Assembly (NCBI GenBank): GCA_014529385.2
Contig: CM043971.1
Span: forward strand, 89,455,340-89,519,339
DNA length: 64,000 bases
Direction of reading: 5' to 3'
Source: Adiantum capillus-veneris
Taxonomy: Eukaryota; Streptophyta; Polypodiopsida; Polypodiales; Pteridaceae
The notes under the pieces are model-generated. The model saw only the letters and a program-made list of their open reading frames with translations, searched no databases and was not told the DNA's origin. Shown in pieces: positions 45,342 through 56,277 of the stretch. Both the position numbers and the translations under genes were made by a program. Numbering within the stretch: position 1 is the first letter of the stretch; each line of letters starts with the position of its first letter.

Positions 45342-45672
45342 TGATGGGAATGGGATCATGCTAGCTAGGGTGGATGAAAGAGAAACATCGTGCACACAGG
45401 TGAGTGTGTGTGTGGCTAGATTATCATCAAGCGAATTAGGTTCCAAGATCAATTAACTTGGACTCATAAAGACGATCTTGAGTATTTGTGAAGCCATCAC
45501 AAGCTCACCATAAACAAGGGATATGTAATGCAAAATAGACTTGGTTTATTCATTCATGAAATGAGCTTTAAGTAGCTCTACAGCCTTGCACCACTACATG
45601 TGGGATAAATCCACCTTTCCTCTCCTTGACTCATACTCTTGTACTCTAGGACAAAGCTCACAATTACAATCC
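45342..45672 (-). repeat. Copia-2 3' LTR
   Basis: Starts TGTAATTGTGAGC after AAGGGGAGGA and ends CCCATTCCCATCA. The section 45342-45573 matches 58694-58927. Confidence 0.7.
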
Positions 45673-45912
45673 TCCCCTTGAGGTTTGGACTAGAAAGAAT
45701 CTGAAGAAACTGGCAACTCCGGCACACTCCAATCCAAGAGCAAAAAAGAACATCTCCAATCCAAGAAACCATCCCCAATCCAAGAGACAAACTATCTCTA
45801 ATCCAAGAGACACTCAACACCTCCCCTCAAACAGATGTATAAAAGTGAGACCAAGCTAGTCCAAGCTATCTCCAAACAAATACAACTGAAAGGGAAAGGC
45901 AAAACAGAAAAG

Positions 45913-46148
45913 CTAGAGAATGTCGTCATAGACTAGAAGGCTATTGCCGCCTTCTTCCATATCTTCATCTTTGTCTTCTTCTGCCAAATACACTTTGGGC
46001 CTTGGATTTCTGTTGGTGCTGCCTCTGTCCCTTTTGAAACACTTGGAAGGGAGGTGACCCTTCTTCCCGCAAATGCTGCAAGTCTTCGATGCTAGATAGT
46101 CCTTTGCTATGTGCCCTTCTTTGCCACACTTGAAACAAGTCTTGTTAG
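45913..46148 (-). pseudogene. Copia-2 gag C-terminus with two zinc knuckles
   Basis: Two knuckles are adjacent: CFKCGKEGHIAKDY, where the last Cys is Tyr, and an intact CSICGKKGHLPSKC. An acidic tail follows (EEDKDEDMEEGG) and a stop. The upstream part of the frame is GagPR-2 LTR sequence, so the protein start at 46212 is not real. It would be the RNA-binding nucleocapsid end of gag. Confidence 0.75.
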
Positions 46149-47771
46149 TGTAAGGTGCAGCGTAGGTGAATGTTGAACTTTGCTCAAGATGAGTGCTCCG
46201 AATTGTGCTCAAGGGTTCCTTTTACTCATGGAAAGGAGAGCCTTCCGTTCCTTTAGTGACAGAGTGCAAGTGATCACAAACAAAGTGGATAAACATTAAG
46301 AATGAAGGTGCTGAGACTGAGAGATAGAGAGAGAAGAATACGACACCAGAATGTTGTCAAACCCTCCTTGAAAGGCCCCACTCTCTATGGCGAGAGCGGT
46401 CTACTATTGATTGCACAAATCTCTACAATGCCTTGGACTTGCCGACGATGTCGACGACGACGAGACGGGCTGAAATCTGAAAACGCTAATGGCTGAAATC
46501 TACAAATCTTTATCTGCTGAATTCTGACTCTATGTCAGTGACGACGATGCGCTGAAAATGCAGATGCTGAAATCTGCGTATTCCGGGCTGAAACTGCAAA
46601 TGCTCGTTGATCTGACCGTGCGGCGAGGATCTGCTGCGAGAAGGTGAAATCTGCGAGGTTTGGGACTTCTACTGTGGTGTCTTACTACTGAAAACTGAAA
46701 ACGCTGGTGCGTGCGTGAATGGACACTGTGCGTGCAAGTGTATGAGATTGAGAGAGAGAGAGAAGAGAGATACGACACCAGAGACATTGTAAAACCCTCC
46801 TCCGAAGGCCCCACTCTCGTCGGCGAGAGTGGTCTACTATTGATTGCACAAAGTGGTACAATGATGATGCATGGAAACTGATGCAACTCGAGGCTATGTC
46901 GGTGACGACGACGGGGATGGCGACAATGATCTAAGGGCTGAAATCTGCAACCTTCTAACTGCTGAAAATCTGCTGAACTCGGGGCTGTTTTGGGTGACTG
47001 AAAACGCAGGTTTGGCTGCGTTTTTAGGGCTGAAACTCCTTGATAAAAACGCTGGTGTATGCAGGGATTTAGGGCTGAAAACACTGCTTGGTCTGCTGCG
47101 AATGAAGGCTGAAAACGCTGGGTAATACAGCTCCTGCTGATGGCCAAAACGCTGGTTGCTCTGCTGCGAATGAAGGCTGAAAACGCTGGTAGCTGCAGAT
47201 GCTGGTCTTTAAAAATGCTAAATGGTTGGTTGAATCTGCTGGCGATGAAGACTGATGCAAAAACGCCAATGCTGATGCAAAACGCTGGGATGGCTTGGGT
47301 CTGCTGCTGGCGATCTTGGTTGGAAAGGCTAGGCTTGATGGGGTGCTTGAGGGGTTCTTGCTGAGAGAGGGGAGTACCTGCTGCCAAAGGCCTGTTGTGC
47401 TCCTTGCTCATGTGCCCAAGAGTGCTAGCTTTGGTTTGCTTATATATTTTCTTACCCAAATTGCCCTACCTACTTTTGTTGGGAAGTCACTTAGATTAAT
47501 AAGTGAAAAATGTCAAAAATAGGGAAAATAGGCTAAAATCAGTGGAAAATTTCTCTGACTGATTCTGATGGATTCTAATGGGAATGCTTATGATTATGCT
47601 GTGTGCAACCAGAGGATATGCATCTATGCTAAGTGACTGGGCATGCACGGTCTACGAATAGACTCACAAAAAGTGCCAGATCACTTCTAATCTAGACTGA
47701 CTGGAGTGATTGAACCCTGATCATGCTGTAGCTTGTTCACGGACACATAGGGTTGGATGTGTCACGTGACA
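46149..47771 (-). repeat. GagPR-2 3' LTR with 432-bp internal duplication
   Basis: It is 1623 bp against 1203 bp for the 5' LTR. The block containing GGTCTACTATTGATT occurs at 46399 and again at 46831, 432 bp apart; the 5' LTR has it once. Confidence 0.85.
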
Positions 47772-47806
47772 TCCCCTCCTTTTCAAAGTGAGGTACTGGT
47801 ACCGAA

Positions 47807-48079
47807 CTATATGGTGTCGAGGGAGATCGCCAATAGCATCGGGAATCCTGGAAGGGACTCTTCGCCGGCCCACTCTGATGTGTGGGTCGTGCGGTACTTG
47901 AACTTCATAAAGGTCCGCAACGCTTGCTTCTTTGAGCCGCGCCGAAAGCGGCACAAAGTCTTCTGTGGCTCCTTCAATGCTTCAACTTCGTAGAGAGTCA
48001 TGCTTCCTTCTTCTTTAAGAATCTCCATGGCTGAAAATTCCTGAAACCATTTCCAACACAAAACCATGAACATACCCAT
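47807..48079 (-). CDS. GagPR-2 chromodomain-like C-terminal region
   Basis: Homologous to 24679-24977 of copy 1, with TFMKFKYRTTHTSEWAGEES aligning to Gypsy chromodomains. The conserved flank FRRGSKKQALR is also present. It is in a different frame from the upstream conserved region, so whether it is expressed as a fusion is unclear. Confidence 0.5.
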   Translation of the reverse strand: MGMFMVLCWKWFQEFSAMEILKEEGSMTLYEVEALKEPQKTLCRFRRGSKKQALRTFMKFKYRTTHTSEWAGEESLPGFPMLLAISLDTI

Positions 48080-49303
48080 TCCATGTAAAGTGAGTGAAAA
48101 AAATATTTGTCTTCTCTAAAGACTGTGTATGCAATGTAGATGAACATAGAGACGGAGTGACCACCCGTTTATCAAACACATGCAAACGATGAGATCGAAT
48201 CTTTCTTTTATGATCTAGAGCAATCAACTGTGGCAAAACACAATGGAAATGCCCACGCTTGGTGCTCATACTTTCATGTGCTCGTTCGTGTCATGCCAAG
48301 GAAGAGACATGGAATGTGACTTCCTTACATACATACTTTTCAGCTTTTCATGAAAAATCCGCATACATTCGTGCTCATCCATGAGAGAAACGTGCTCAAC
48401 ATACAATATGTCATGCCTAGGAAAAGGGATCACATAAAGATGCTGACTAAAATACAGGAAACGATCACGAATGAAACATTCGAATAATGCGTGCGTATCA
48501 ACCATGCGAACACATAATACTTCCTGTGATGGTTCTTTGGACCTAGGCTTGAGAGCCAAGATCGATCCTGCGTGATTGATCGAATCTGCAACGAGGTTAG
48601 CTTCGCTAGAAAAAGCATCAACTAACACATCATCCTTGTGAACAATCACATCTTCTTCATGCAAATCTTCATGCTTGTGAGAAATCACATCTTGATCATG
48701 CAAATCATCATGCTTGTCTTTATCATCCAAATCATCATGCTGATAATTGTCAATTAAATCATCATGCTGCTCACAATCATGCAAATCCTGTGTGTCATGC
48801 TTTGGAGAAAAAGAGATTGAGAGAGTCTCCTTCTCATGAATTCGTTCAATCTTGTCCTGCATATTAGCAATGAGAGATGGAGAATGAACAATGTCCTCTC
48901 CATGAATGACAATGGGAGAATCACTTTTGGCATTGAGAGTGAAAGTGTTAGCCTCCCAATCAATGAGAGGGTTAGCATCACGAAACCATCGAATGCCCAA
49001 AATGATATCACATCCTGAGAGAGGAGAGACAACAAATCTTCGAGTGAAGGCAGCTTTTTGAATTGCAAACAACACATCAAGGCACTCCTCCGTGATCAGA
49101 GCGTCCATGCTGGGAAGAAAGCCAGAGACCTCAATAGGAGATCTTTGACTAACTTCGAGGCGGGCTCTCTTAACAAGAGAGGGACTGATCACATCATGCA
49201 TACTACCTGGGTCAAATAATATGACAAAAGGCTGCCCTGACGTACGACCATAACATTTAATGAGAGAATCATCAATGGGAGGGTCATGAGAAACTTGGGG
49301 CAC
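48015..49303 (-). CDS. GagPR-2 protease and uncharacterised conserved region
   Basis: An open frame of 345 codons (49303-48266) contains the protease active site VILFDPGSMHDVI, the flap-side motif SGCDIILGIRWFRDANPLID, a His/Asp/Lys acidic repeat stretch, then the same unknown domain as copy 1 (VLCVRMVDTHALFECFIRDR, DEHECMRIFHEKLKSMYVRK). A frameshift near 48270 moves the last 80 codons (HGHF-type, RVVTPSLCSSTLHT) to another frame ending at 48015. The active site is DPG rather than DSG/DTG. Processing of gag is the likely role of the first half; the second half has no known function. Confidence 0.7.
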
Positions 49304-50691
49304 ACTCGTGTTATCATTAATTGCATTGACAGAGGAAGTGGATTCTGTGGATTCTTTAGATTCATTCGATTCAAGCTTAGGACATGTTCTTTTTATGTGA
49401 CCCTTAATGTGACAATGAAAACAACGACATTCCTTAGAGTAAGTGCTTTGCTCTTCCGACGTGATGTATCCTCCTACAATTCCTTGTGCTACCTTTGCAT
49501 ATGGAGTAAGCTTAGGTTTAGCAATTGTGTTAGCCTTACATTGGAGGAATTCTTTTCTGAGAGACTGTTGGAAGATTGGTTAGAAGAGTTACCATTCTTA
49601 CCATTCTTACCGTTCTGAGGGTTCTGAGAAGTCTGCGAGGTACTTGTGGACGTCTTGTTCTCTTTAGGCTTTCCCTTGTGCTTCATCTCCTGTGCAAGAG
49701 CAATCGGTACCGCCTTGTTGAGATCGATTGGGTCGAAGACTTCTACATCAATTTTGATATAGTCGTCTAACCCAAAAAGGAATGCCTCTTTGCGTTCATC
49801 ATCCGACTTGCGTAATTGGGTATCTAGCTGCAAAACACGATTAGAAAAAGACATAACTGGCATACCATTTTGCTTGAGAGCACGCCAATCGTCCTTCAAT
49901 CGTGCAAGGTACTGAGGTGGCATAAACCGCGCCTTGATCTTGTCTTGGAAATCAGCCCAATTGAAGGAAAGGGACGTGAGTTCGTCAGCTTCCTCTAGGT
50001 GCGTGGCTAGTTGTGCCTCTTGCTATACGTGGTACCAATTAATGGCATCACCGGCAAGGTACATAGCTGCCGTCAAAACTTTGCTATTTATAGTCTTCTT
50101 AGTTGTCGCAAAATAAGCATTAAATTGATGCAACCAAGAATGAATAACTGTAGCATCCATCTTACCAGCATACTTACTGAAAGTCAACTTCTTTGTGACT
50201 GGATGGTTGGAATCCGCATCGTGGCTTGCTCCACTTGAGGAACTCCTACGATCTTTGGGTGGTTAGGACTTCGAGGCTAGTACTTGGCGAATCAATTCTT
50301 GAGTGCGTAGTTCTCGTTGAGCCTCACGCTTGATCTCCAAGGCCGCGCTTCGTGCTGCCGCTTCCTCCTTTCTTAGTGCTTTTCGTTCTTTTCGTGCGTC
50401 GTGCTCGCGTTCTAAAGCAATGCGATTCTCTTCTTGCTTGCGGTCCTTAGCTTCTTGTTGTTCTGCTTTGCTTGCTAATTGTGCCAACGCAACTCTATTC
50501 GTTTCTTGTTGTTGTGCCATCATGTCCAACATCTGCTTGACCATGGCCTCCATAGGGTTTGGGACACTTGGTGGTGTAGATGGCGAAGGGGGAGGGTTGA
50601 AAAAATCTCCTGGTGAGAAAAATTCTTCGTCGCCTCTCTCATGCTCATCACCTATATGAAAAGTATCCATTCCGCTTCGGGTGACGACCAT
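49304..50691 (-). pseudogene. GagPR-2 gag
   Basis: Begins MVVTRSGMDTFHIGDEHERG at 50691 with a long charged helix (EREHDARKERKALRKEEAAA). After a stop at 50263, the capsid region resumes and includes MPPQYLARLKDDWRALKQNG from 49923, then an Asn/Ser linker and a complete zinc knuckle CFHCHIKGHIKRTC (near 49385-49430). Only a few lesions separate the segments. Confidence 0.78.
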
Positions 50692-51135
50692 GCACTATGA
50701 TCTTTGGTTCTTAAGTTCACGAGGAACTTGGGTACTTGAGGGTCTTGGGTTCTTGGGTTCTTGAGGATCTTGAGGTTCTTGAGGTTTTCTTTCGCTTGCA
50801 AACCGTGTTTGAGAAGGATCTTCTCTTCACCCGAGTTCTACTCCTTTCTGCGGGCGCACCCCTTCGCGGCCTTGCGCTCACACCAAAGTTGCTTTTTCCC
50901 ACCTCACGTCGAGTGGCCGGCCGCTAAGTGCACGGTCCGCTCTCAATGAGTGAAAAGAGACACAAGGGGAGGCTGGACAAGCCCTTCTTTCTTGGGATTC
51001 TTGCCACTCTTCAAAAAACACGATTAGGAATCGACACGCCCAAGCGAACTTGGGTTCGTGCGACCGCAACAAGCAAAAAAAAATTCTTGTGATTCTTGTG
51101 GTTCTTTCCTTGAGTGATACAAAACTTTGCCAAAG

Positions 51136-51147
51136 CTCTGATACCAA
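51136..51147 (-). promoter_or_regulatory. Primer-binding site of GagPR-2
   Basis: TGGTATCAGAGC on the minus strand, one base after the LTR end, complementary to initiator tRNA-Met. The corresponding site is deleted in copy 1. Confidence 0.88.
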
Positions 51148-51148
51148 T

Positions 51149-52351
51149 GTAAGGTGCAGCGGAATGAATGTTTGCGCTTTGCTCAAGATGAGTGCTCCAA
51201 ACTGTGCTCAAGGTTCCTTTTGTTCTTATGGAAGGTAGAGCCTTCCGTTCTTAATGAGAGAATGCTATGATCACAAACAAAGTGAATGGACACTGTGCGT
51301 GCAAGTGTATGAGATTGAGAGAGAGAGAGAAGAGAATACGACACCAGAGACGACGTAAAACCCTCCTTCGAAGGCCCCACTCTCGTCGGCGAGATTGGTC
51401 TACTATTGATTTCACAAAGTGGTACAATGATGATGCATGGAAACTGATGCAACTCGAGGCTATGTCGGTGACGACGACGGGGATGGCGACAATGACCTAA
51501 GGGCTGAAATCTGCAACCTTCTAACTGCTGAAAATCTGCTGAACTTGGGGCTGTTTTGGGCGACTGAAAACGCAGGTTTGGCTGCGTTTTTAGGGCTGAA
51601 ACTCCTTGATAAAAACACTGGTGTATGCAGGGATTTAGGGCTGAAAACACTGCTTGGTCTGCTGCGAATGAAGGCTGAAAACGCTGGGTAATACAGCCCC
51701 TGCTGATGGCCAAAACGCTGGTTGCTCTGCTGCGAATGAAGGCTGAAAACGCTGGTAGCTGCAAACCAAAAACGCTAGAGATGCTGGTCTTTAAAAACGC
51801 TAAATGGCTGGCTGAATCTGTTGGCGATGAAGACTGATGCAAAAACGCCAATGCTGATGCAAAACGCTGGGATGGCTTGGGTCTGCTGCTGGCGATCCTG
51901 GTTGGAAACGCTAGGCTTGATGGGGTGCTTGAGGGGTTCTTGCTGAGAGGGGAGTACCTGCTACCAAAGGCTTGTTGTGCTCCTTGCTCATCTGTCCAAG
52001 AGTGCTAGCTTTGGTTTGCTTATATATTTTCTTACCCAAATTGCCCTACCTACTTTTGTTGGGAAGTCACTTAGATTAATAAGTGAAAAATGTCAAAAAT
52101 AGGAAAACTAGGCTAAAATCACTGGAAAATTCCCCTGACTGATTCTGATGGATTCTAATGGGAATGCTTATGATCATGCTATGTGCAACCAGAGGATATG
52201 CATCTATGCTAAGTGACTGGGCATGCACGGTCTACGAATATACTCACAAAAAGTGCCAGATCATTTCTAATCTAGACTGACGGGAGTGACTGAATCGTGA
52301 TCATGCTGTAGCTTGTCCAGGGACACATAGGGTTGGATGTGTCACGTGACA
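51149..52351 (-). repeat. GagPR-2 5' LTR
   Basis: 1203 bp, similar to 24987-26181 of GagPR-1 and to 47771-46149. Confidence 0.88.
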
Positions 52352-52687
52352 ATAGATCTTTCTTTAAGCTCACTTTGCTCTTCTTTTTCTTAGCTCCAAA
52401 AGTTTTTTTCTAGTGCTTCCCATGTAGCTGATGAGGTATCACAATCATCAATAAAGTGTACATAATTGTCATGCAGTGATTATGATTCCTAATACCCGCT
52501 CGTCCTTGGCTTGATTTTGTGCACTTATAGCTTGTGTCAGTACTCGTGCACTAGCAGTAGATGTTGGATCAGTGAGCGTTGGCTTGACTACTCCCCACAA
52601 TTGCTTTTTCATTAAGTAGCCTTTCAACTTGGTTTGCCAAGTATAAAAGCCCTCCCCGTTGAATTTCCCAAGCCCCTTCTCTTCCAT
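52352..52687 (-). pseudogene. Copia-2 gag N-terminus
   Basis: From MEEKGLGKFNGEGFYTWQTK the start is typical of Copia gag (DUF4219/UBN2-like), with KGYLMKKQLWGVVKP. A stop at 52469 is followed by further gag-like sequence (FIDDCDTSSATWEALEKNFW). The frame then meets the GagPR-2 LTR. The middle of gag is not found on the other side of the insertion. Confidence 0.72.
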
Positions 52688-52784
52688 TGCGCTAATAGAG
52701 GGGTCTTAGCTTAGGAGACCCTCCTAGCCAGTGTCTACCTTTGTACACGGGCACAAGTATTCCAGAGTTGTGCTTGGATGCAAA

Positions 52785-52787
<3 letters not shown>

Positions 52788-52846
<59 letters not shown>
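52788..52846. repeat. (GA)n tract at the LINE 3' end
   Basis: About 29 GA units. On the minus strand the LINE reads ATAATAAAA directly into (TC)n, so this tract is either the element's tail or the target. Confidence 0.97.
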
Positions 52847-52850
<4 letters not shown>

Positions 52851-52878
52851 ATTATCGTCCTCGGAGGTCAAATATGAC

Positions 52879-55800
52879 CTATGGGACCAAAGTTACATGT
52901 GATGTAGTATGTGTATGGCTGATGAGTGACTCTCGATGCTCCAAAATTGTAGTGATGAGAGTCGCAATGGAGAGCCCACACTTTGGCTGGGAGAGGAAAG
53001 TGTGTAGGTCTAAGTTATGGCTGAAAATGTGAGAGAAGCAAGTTCGGATGTGATCAAAAGCTGAGCACTCTAGTAGTGTGTGGTACTCAGACTCTCGAAC
53101 TTGCAGTGAGCATAATGTGCACAATCGATTTGACTCTTCTCCATTGCCCCAACGCCCTATCTCGCATCGAAGGAAATGGGAGCTAAGCCGAATTGCTGCG
53201 ATAGTGCGTATCGCGGACAAGGGAATAGGCTCAAGCATGTAAGTGTGAGTACGGTTTCCTCTCTCAGCGAAGAACATGGTTTTGTAGTTGGGGGAAATAT
53301 AGGTGGTGTAATGTATGAAGCGTGACCCACCGGATTTCTCCCAAGCCGTAATACATTGGCGTTGTAGAAAAGCTTCATTCACTTGAGAGTCAATTGAAGC
53401 ATCTTGTAGCAAGTGTAATGCATCCCATCTCCCAAACCACTTCTTTATGTCTTGCATCCATCCCGTGCTCAAGATCTTGCTTTTATGCGTCTTTTGAACT
53501 TTTTTGCTTGCTTCCCATGCAATTGTAGGAAGTCGATGTGAGGGGTTTTGACGCATCTTTATCATGTACTCCACAACCCTTTCCATGCCCATAACCTCAA
53601 TTGGAAGAGATCCCGACTCAAGAAGTAGGAGCATATATGGTGTTTGTGTCTTAACTTGGAGAAAGTTTGTAAGAAAACGTTTTTGGACATTCTCAAACTC
53701 TTTCCAAGTAGACTTTGAGATGCTCCCGCCCCACACTTCAACTCCATAAAGAAGAACCGGTGTCACCAACGCATCAAAAAGATACTTCTTGAGAACCCAA
53801 CACTTGATGTTTCCCGCATTACACATGTTCTCAAATGCATAATATGCTCTCTTTCCCGCTTCCAAACGACGCATAGCACATTCATGCCACTTGTGATTGG
53901 ATGGAACCTCAAGGCCAAGGTACTTAAAGCTCTCAACAACTTCAAGTGTCTCGTTGTTGTACACAATGTATGGCTTCTCCTTATGGTTGGTTTTCACAAG
54001 GATAAGCTTTGTTTTGGATTCATTTACAATCAGCCCACTATGCAAGCAAAAGTTCTCAAGGACAACCATAAGCTTTTGTGCATCTTCTAAAGTGTGTGCT
54101 AGAAGCACTACATCATCCGCATACAACAAAAGCATGATTACCGCATTGCAAATAGTGACCTCTTCAATGCCTTCTTCTTGCATAAATTCAAGTACCATTT
54201 GTTCCAATTGATCGATGCATAGACCAAAGAGAGTTGGTGACAATGGACATCCTTGTTTAACCCCAATAGTGCTTACAAAAATTTCTGAAATTTCTCTTCC
54301 CATGCGCAATTGACAAATCACCTTCTCATAGATTCGAGAAACCGCAAGCATAAACTCACTTTGCACTTGGAGTTCTTCCATCCTTCTCCACAAATTGTTA
54401 CGTGGAATCATATCAAAGGCTTTCTTAAAGTCCACAAAACAACAATACAATCGCTTGCCTTTTAACCGACTTTCCTCCATGAGAACACGAAGAGTGACAA
54501 GATGATCAATGGTGCTATGGCATCGACGAAAACCCGCTTGTCCCTTTGCACGCTTGTCATTCTCTTCAGCCCAATCACTCAATTTCATCTCCATTATGCA
54601 CCCAAACAACTTTGCCATAAGAGACCCAATCATTATAGTCCGGTAGTTACTTACATTCTTTACATCCCCTCCTTTATTCAAAGGCTTAACCCAATAAGTA
54701 CTCCAATCATAAGGCATACCATGTTGAAGTGCAAGGTTGAACATATCACACATCCACTCATGGGTAAAATCTCCCGTCCATTTGATCATCTCCGGCTTGA
54801 TACCTTGAAGATCTTCCGCTTTGCGAGTGGCCAACTTTTCAAGCCCACCGCATACATCCTCAATAGTAAAAAAAGACGGCATACATGGGAGTGAACCATA
54901 AAATGGCATTTTTTCAGTATTTGCTTGCTCATATAATTGCCTACAATGTGTGTACATATCCACTAGACTCAAGTTACCAAAATTCTCAACCCGCTTGCCT
55001 CTCAAGTTTCTCCAAAATCTTCCACATGCATGTGCCTTTTCTTGGACTTGAAATTCTTGTTGCTTTACTTCCCATCTTCTTCTCTTCTTTTGAATCAATG
55101 CCTTGTATGTATGCAAATGACTTTGATAGTTGTCTTTGTCCATAGTTGCATCAAGCTTTATCAAGGACTTTCGAGCATCTTGACATTCTTTATCAAACCA
55201 CCTTTTGCGTGATCTATCTTTGTTGATACCATGGAGATGCTTTATGGCAAAGCATTCTTCTGCACAAGAACAAATAGCTTTCTTGAAAGCTTCCCATTTA
55301 GTTTCCAATGGTGCATCACATTGAAGCTTTGTCATCCATAATTTTTGCTCAACCATTTCAATGTACATTGGTGCCCGTTTGAAATCCATACATAGTGATA
55401 ACTTCTCTTTCCTTTGGCTGAGATTATCATGCTTAGTTGCTTCTCCACATGAAAGGTCAATACATAAGGTGCGATGGTCGGATTCTGGGGTCCATTGACC
55501 AAACATAAAACTCTTTATGCGATACATGATGGCTTCAGAGAGTAGCATATAGTCAATCACACTATCCCCATTATGTCTCTTACATGTAAATCCATTGGTT
55601 CCACTCCACAAAGATACACCATTGGCAATGAACATACCCGTGCTATTACACATGTGTAAAAGTAACTTTCCATAGTTATCCGGCTCTTTCTCATCCATTG
55701 AAGTACGATCATACAAGTGAACTTCCTCCAACTCCCTTGAAATGTATGGCATATCAAATTGTTGAGTATCATGTTGCAATGTTTTTGTGCGAGCATTCAT

Positions 55801-56271
55801 ATCCCCAAATACAATAACATCACCTTCACCTTTGAAATAAGCAATGTCCTCTTCCAAATCAGAAAATGGTTGATCTCTATCCATGCAAGCATAAAAGAGA
55901 GAATCATGATGAGGAATGTAGCAACCGGCTACAAAAATGGGTGCTCTTTTTGGTGTCATAATTTTCAGCCATACATAACGTTTGTACTTGTCATCTTTCA
56001 CAATTGATACAAAATCTTCCAATCCTTTCTTAACCATACATGCTAACCCTCCTTGTCCTCTTCGTTGCTTGAGATTCTTTGACCACATCAATGAATGTAC
56101 ATTGTAATCCTCCAAGCCGTTAATCCTTTGTGTATCATGCTCCCAAGTTTCAACAAGAAGTACAACATCGGCTTTGCTTGTTAGTTCATCAATGCCAACC
56201 CCCGCATTCCATGGGTATCCATTACAATTCCAAAAGCATATTTTCAATTGTAACTCAGTCTCATAGGTCAC
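52879..56271 (-). CDS. LINE-1 ORF2: endonuclease and reverse transcriptase
   Basis: An uninterrupted 1130-aa frame. The APE-type endonuclease occupies about residues 10-275, with FWNCNG, LLVETWE, FGDMNAR (about 156), SVIDYMLL and SDHRTLCID (about 265). The RT follows, with CCFVDFKKAFDMIPR, GVKQGCPLSPTLFGLCIDQL and the catalytic box YADDVVLLA (about 715). The C-terminal cysteine-histidine motif is CTLCSLQVRESEYHTLLEC (CX2CX9HX4C, about 1050). It nicks target DNA and primes cDNA synthesis there. It starts 7 bp after the ORF1 stop. All catalytic motifs are present, so it could be active. The clade looks L1-like or Jockey-like; I cannot decide. Confidence 0.92.
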   Translation of the reverse strand: MTYETELQLKICFWNCNGYPWNAGVGIDELTSKADVVLLVETWEHDTQRINGLEDYNVHSLMWSKNLKQRRGQGGLACMVKKGLEDFVSIVKDDKYKRYVWLKIMTPKRAPIFVAGCYIPHHDSLFYACMDRDQPFSDLEEDIAYFKGEGDVIVFGDMNARTKTLQHDTQQFDMPYISRELEEVHLYDRTSMDEKEPDNYGKLLLHMCNSTGMFIANGVSLWSGTNGFTCKRHNGDSVIDYMLLSEAIMYRIKSFMFGQWTPESDHRTLCIDLSCGEATKHDNLSQRKEKLSLCMDFKRAPMYIEMVEQKLWMTKLQCDAPLETKWEAFKKAICSCAEECFAIKHLHGINKDRSRKRWFDKECQDARKSLIKLDATMDKDNYQSHLHTYKALIQKKRRRWEVKQQEFQVQEKAHACGRFWRNLRGKRVENFGNLSLVDMYTHCRQLYEQANTEKMPFYGSLPCMPSFFTIEDVCGGLEKLATRKAEDLQGIKPEMIKWTGDFTHEWMCDMFNLALQHGMPYDWSTYWVKPLNKGGDVKNVSNYRTIMIGSLMAKLFGCIMEMKLSDWAEENDKRAKGQAGFRRCHSTIDHLVTLRVLMEESRLKGKRLYCCFVDFKKAFDMIPRNNLWRRMEELQVQSEFMLAVSRIYEKVICQLRMGREISEIFVSTIGVKQGCPLSPTLFGLCIDQLEQMVLEFMQEEGIEEVTICNAVIMLLLYADDVVLLAHTLEDAQKLMVVLENFCLHSGLIVNESKTKLILVKTNHKEKPYIVYNNETLEVVESFKYLGLEVPSNHKWHECAMRRLEAGKRAYYAFENMCNAGNIKCWVLKKYLFDALVTPVLLYGVEVWGGSISKSTWKEFENVQKRFLTNFLQVKTQTPYMLLLLESGSLPIEVMGMERVVEYMIKMRQNPSHRLPTIAWEASKKVQKTHKSKILSTGWMQDIKKWFGRWDALHLLQDASIDSQVNEAFLQRQCITAWEKSGGSRFIHYTTYISPNYKTMFFAERGNRTHTYMLEPIPLSAIRTIAAIRLSSHFLRCEIGRWGNGEESNRLCTLCSLQVRESEYHTLLECSAFDHIRTCFSHIFSHNLDLHTFLSQPKCGLSIATLITTILEHRESLISHTHTTSHVTLVP

Positions 56272-56277
56272 GCATCC

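Larger units (their letters stand above)
46149..52351 (-). mobile_element. Gag-protease LTR element without RT/integrase, copy 2 (GagPR-2)
   Basis: LTRs 52351-51149 (5') and 47771-46149 (3') begin with the palindrome TGTCACGTGACA and end CTTACA. The primer-binding site TGGTATCAGAGC reads at 51147-51136, and the purine tract AAAAGGAGGGGA precedes the 3' LTR. The interior encodes gag, zinc knuckle, protease, the same uncharacterised region and the chromodomain-like tail as copy 1, again with no RT or integrase. It sits in Copia-2 gag but without a matching target-site duplication. Confidence 0.88.

Noticed and set aside
46144-52356. Target-site duplication for gag-protease copy 2
   Set aside because: GTTAG and ATAGA do not match, and gag sequence is missing between the two flanks, so a deletion is likely.
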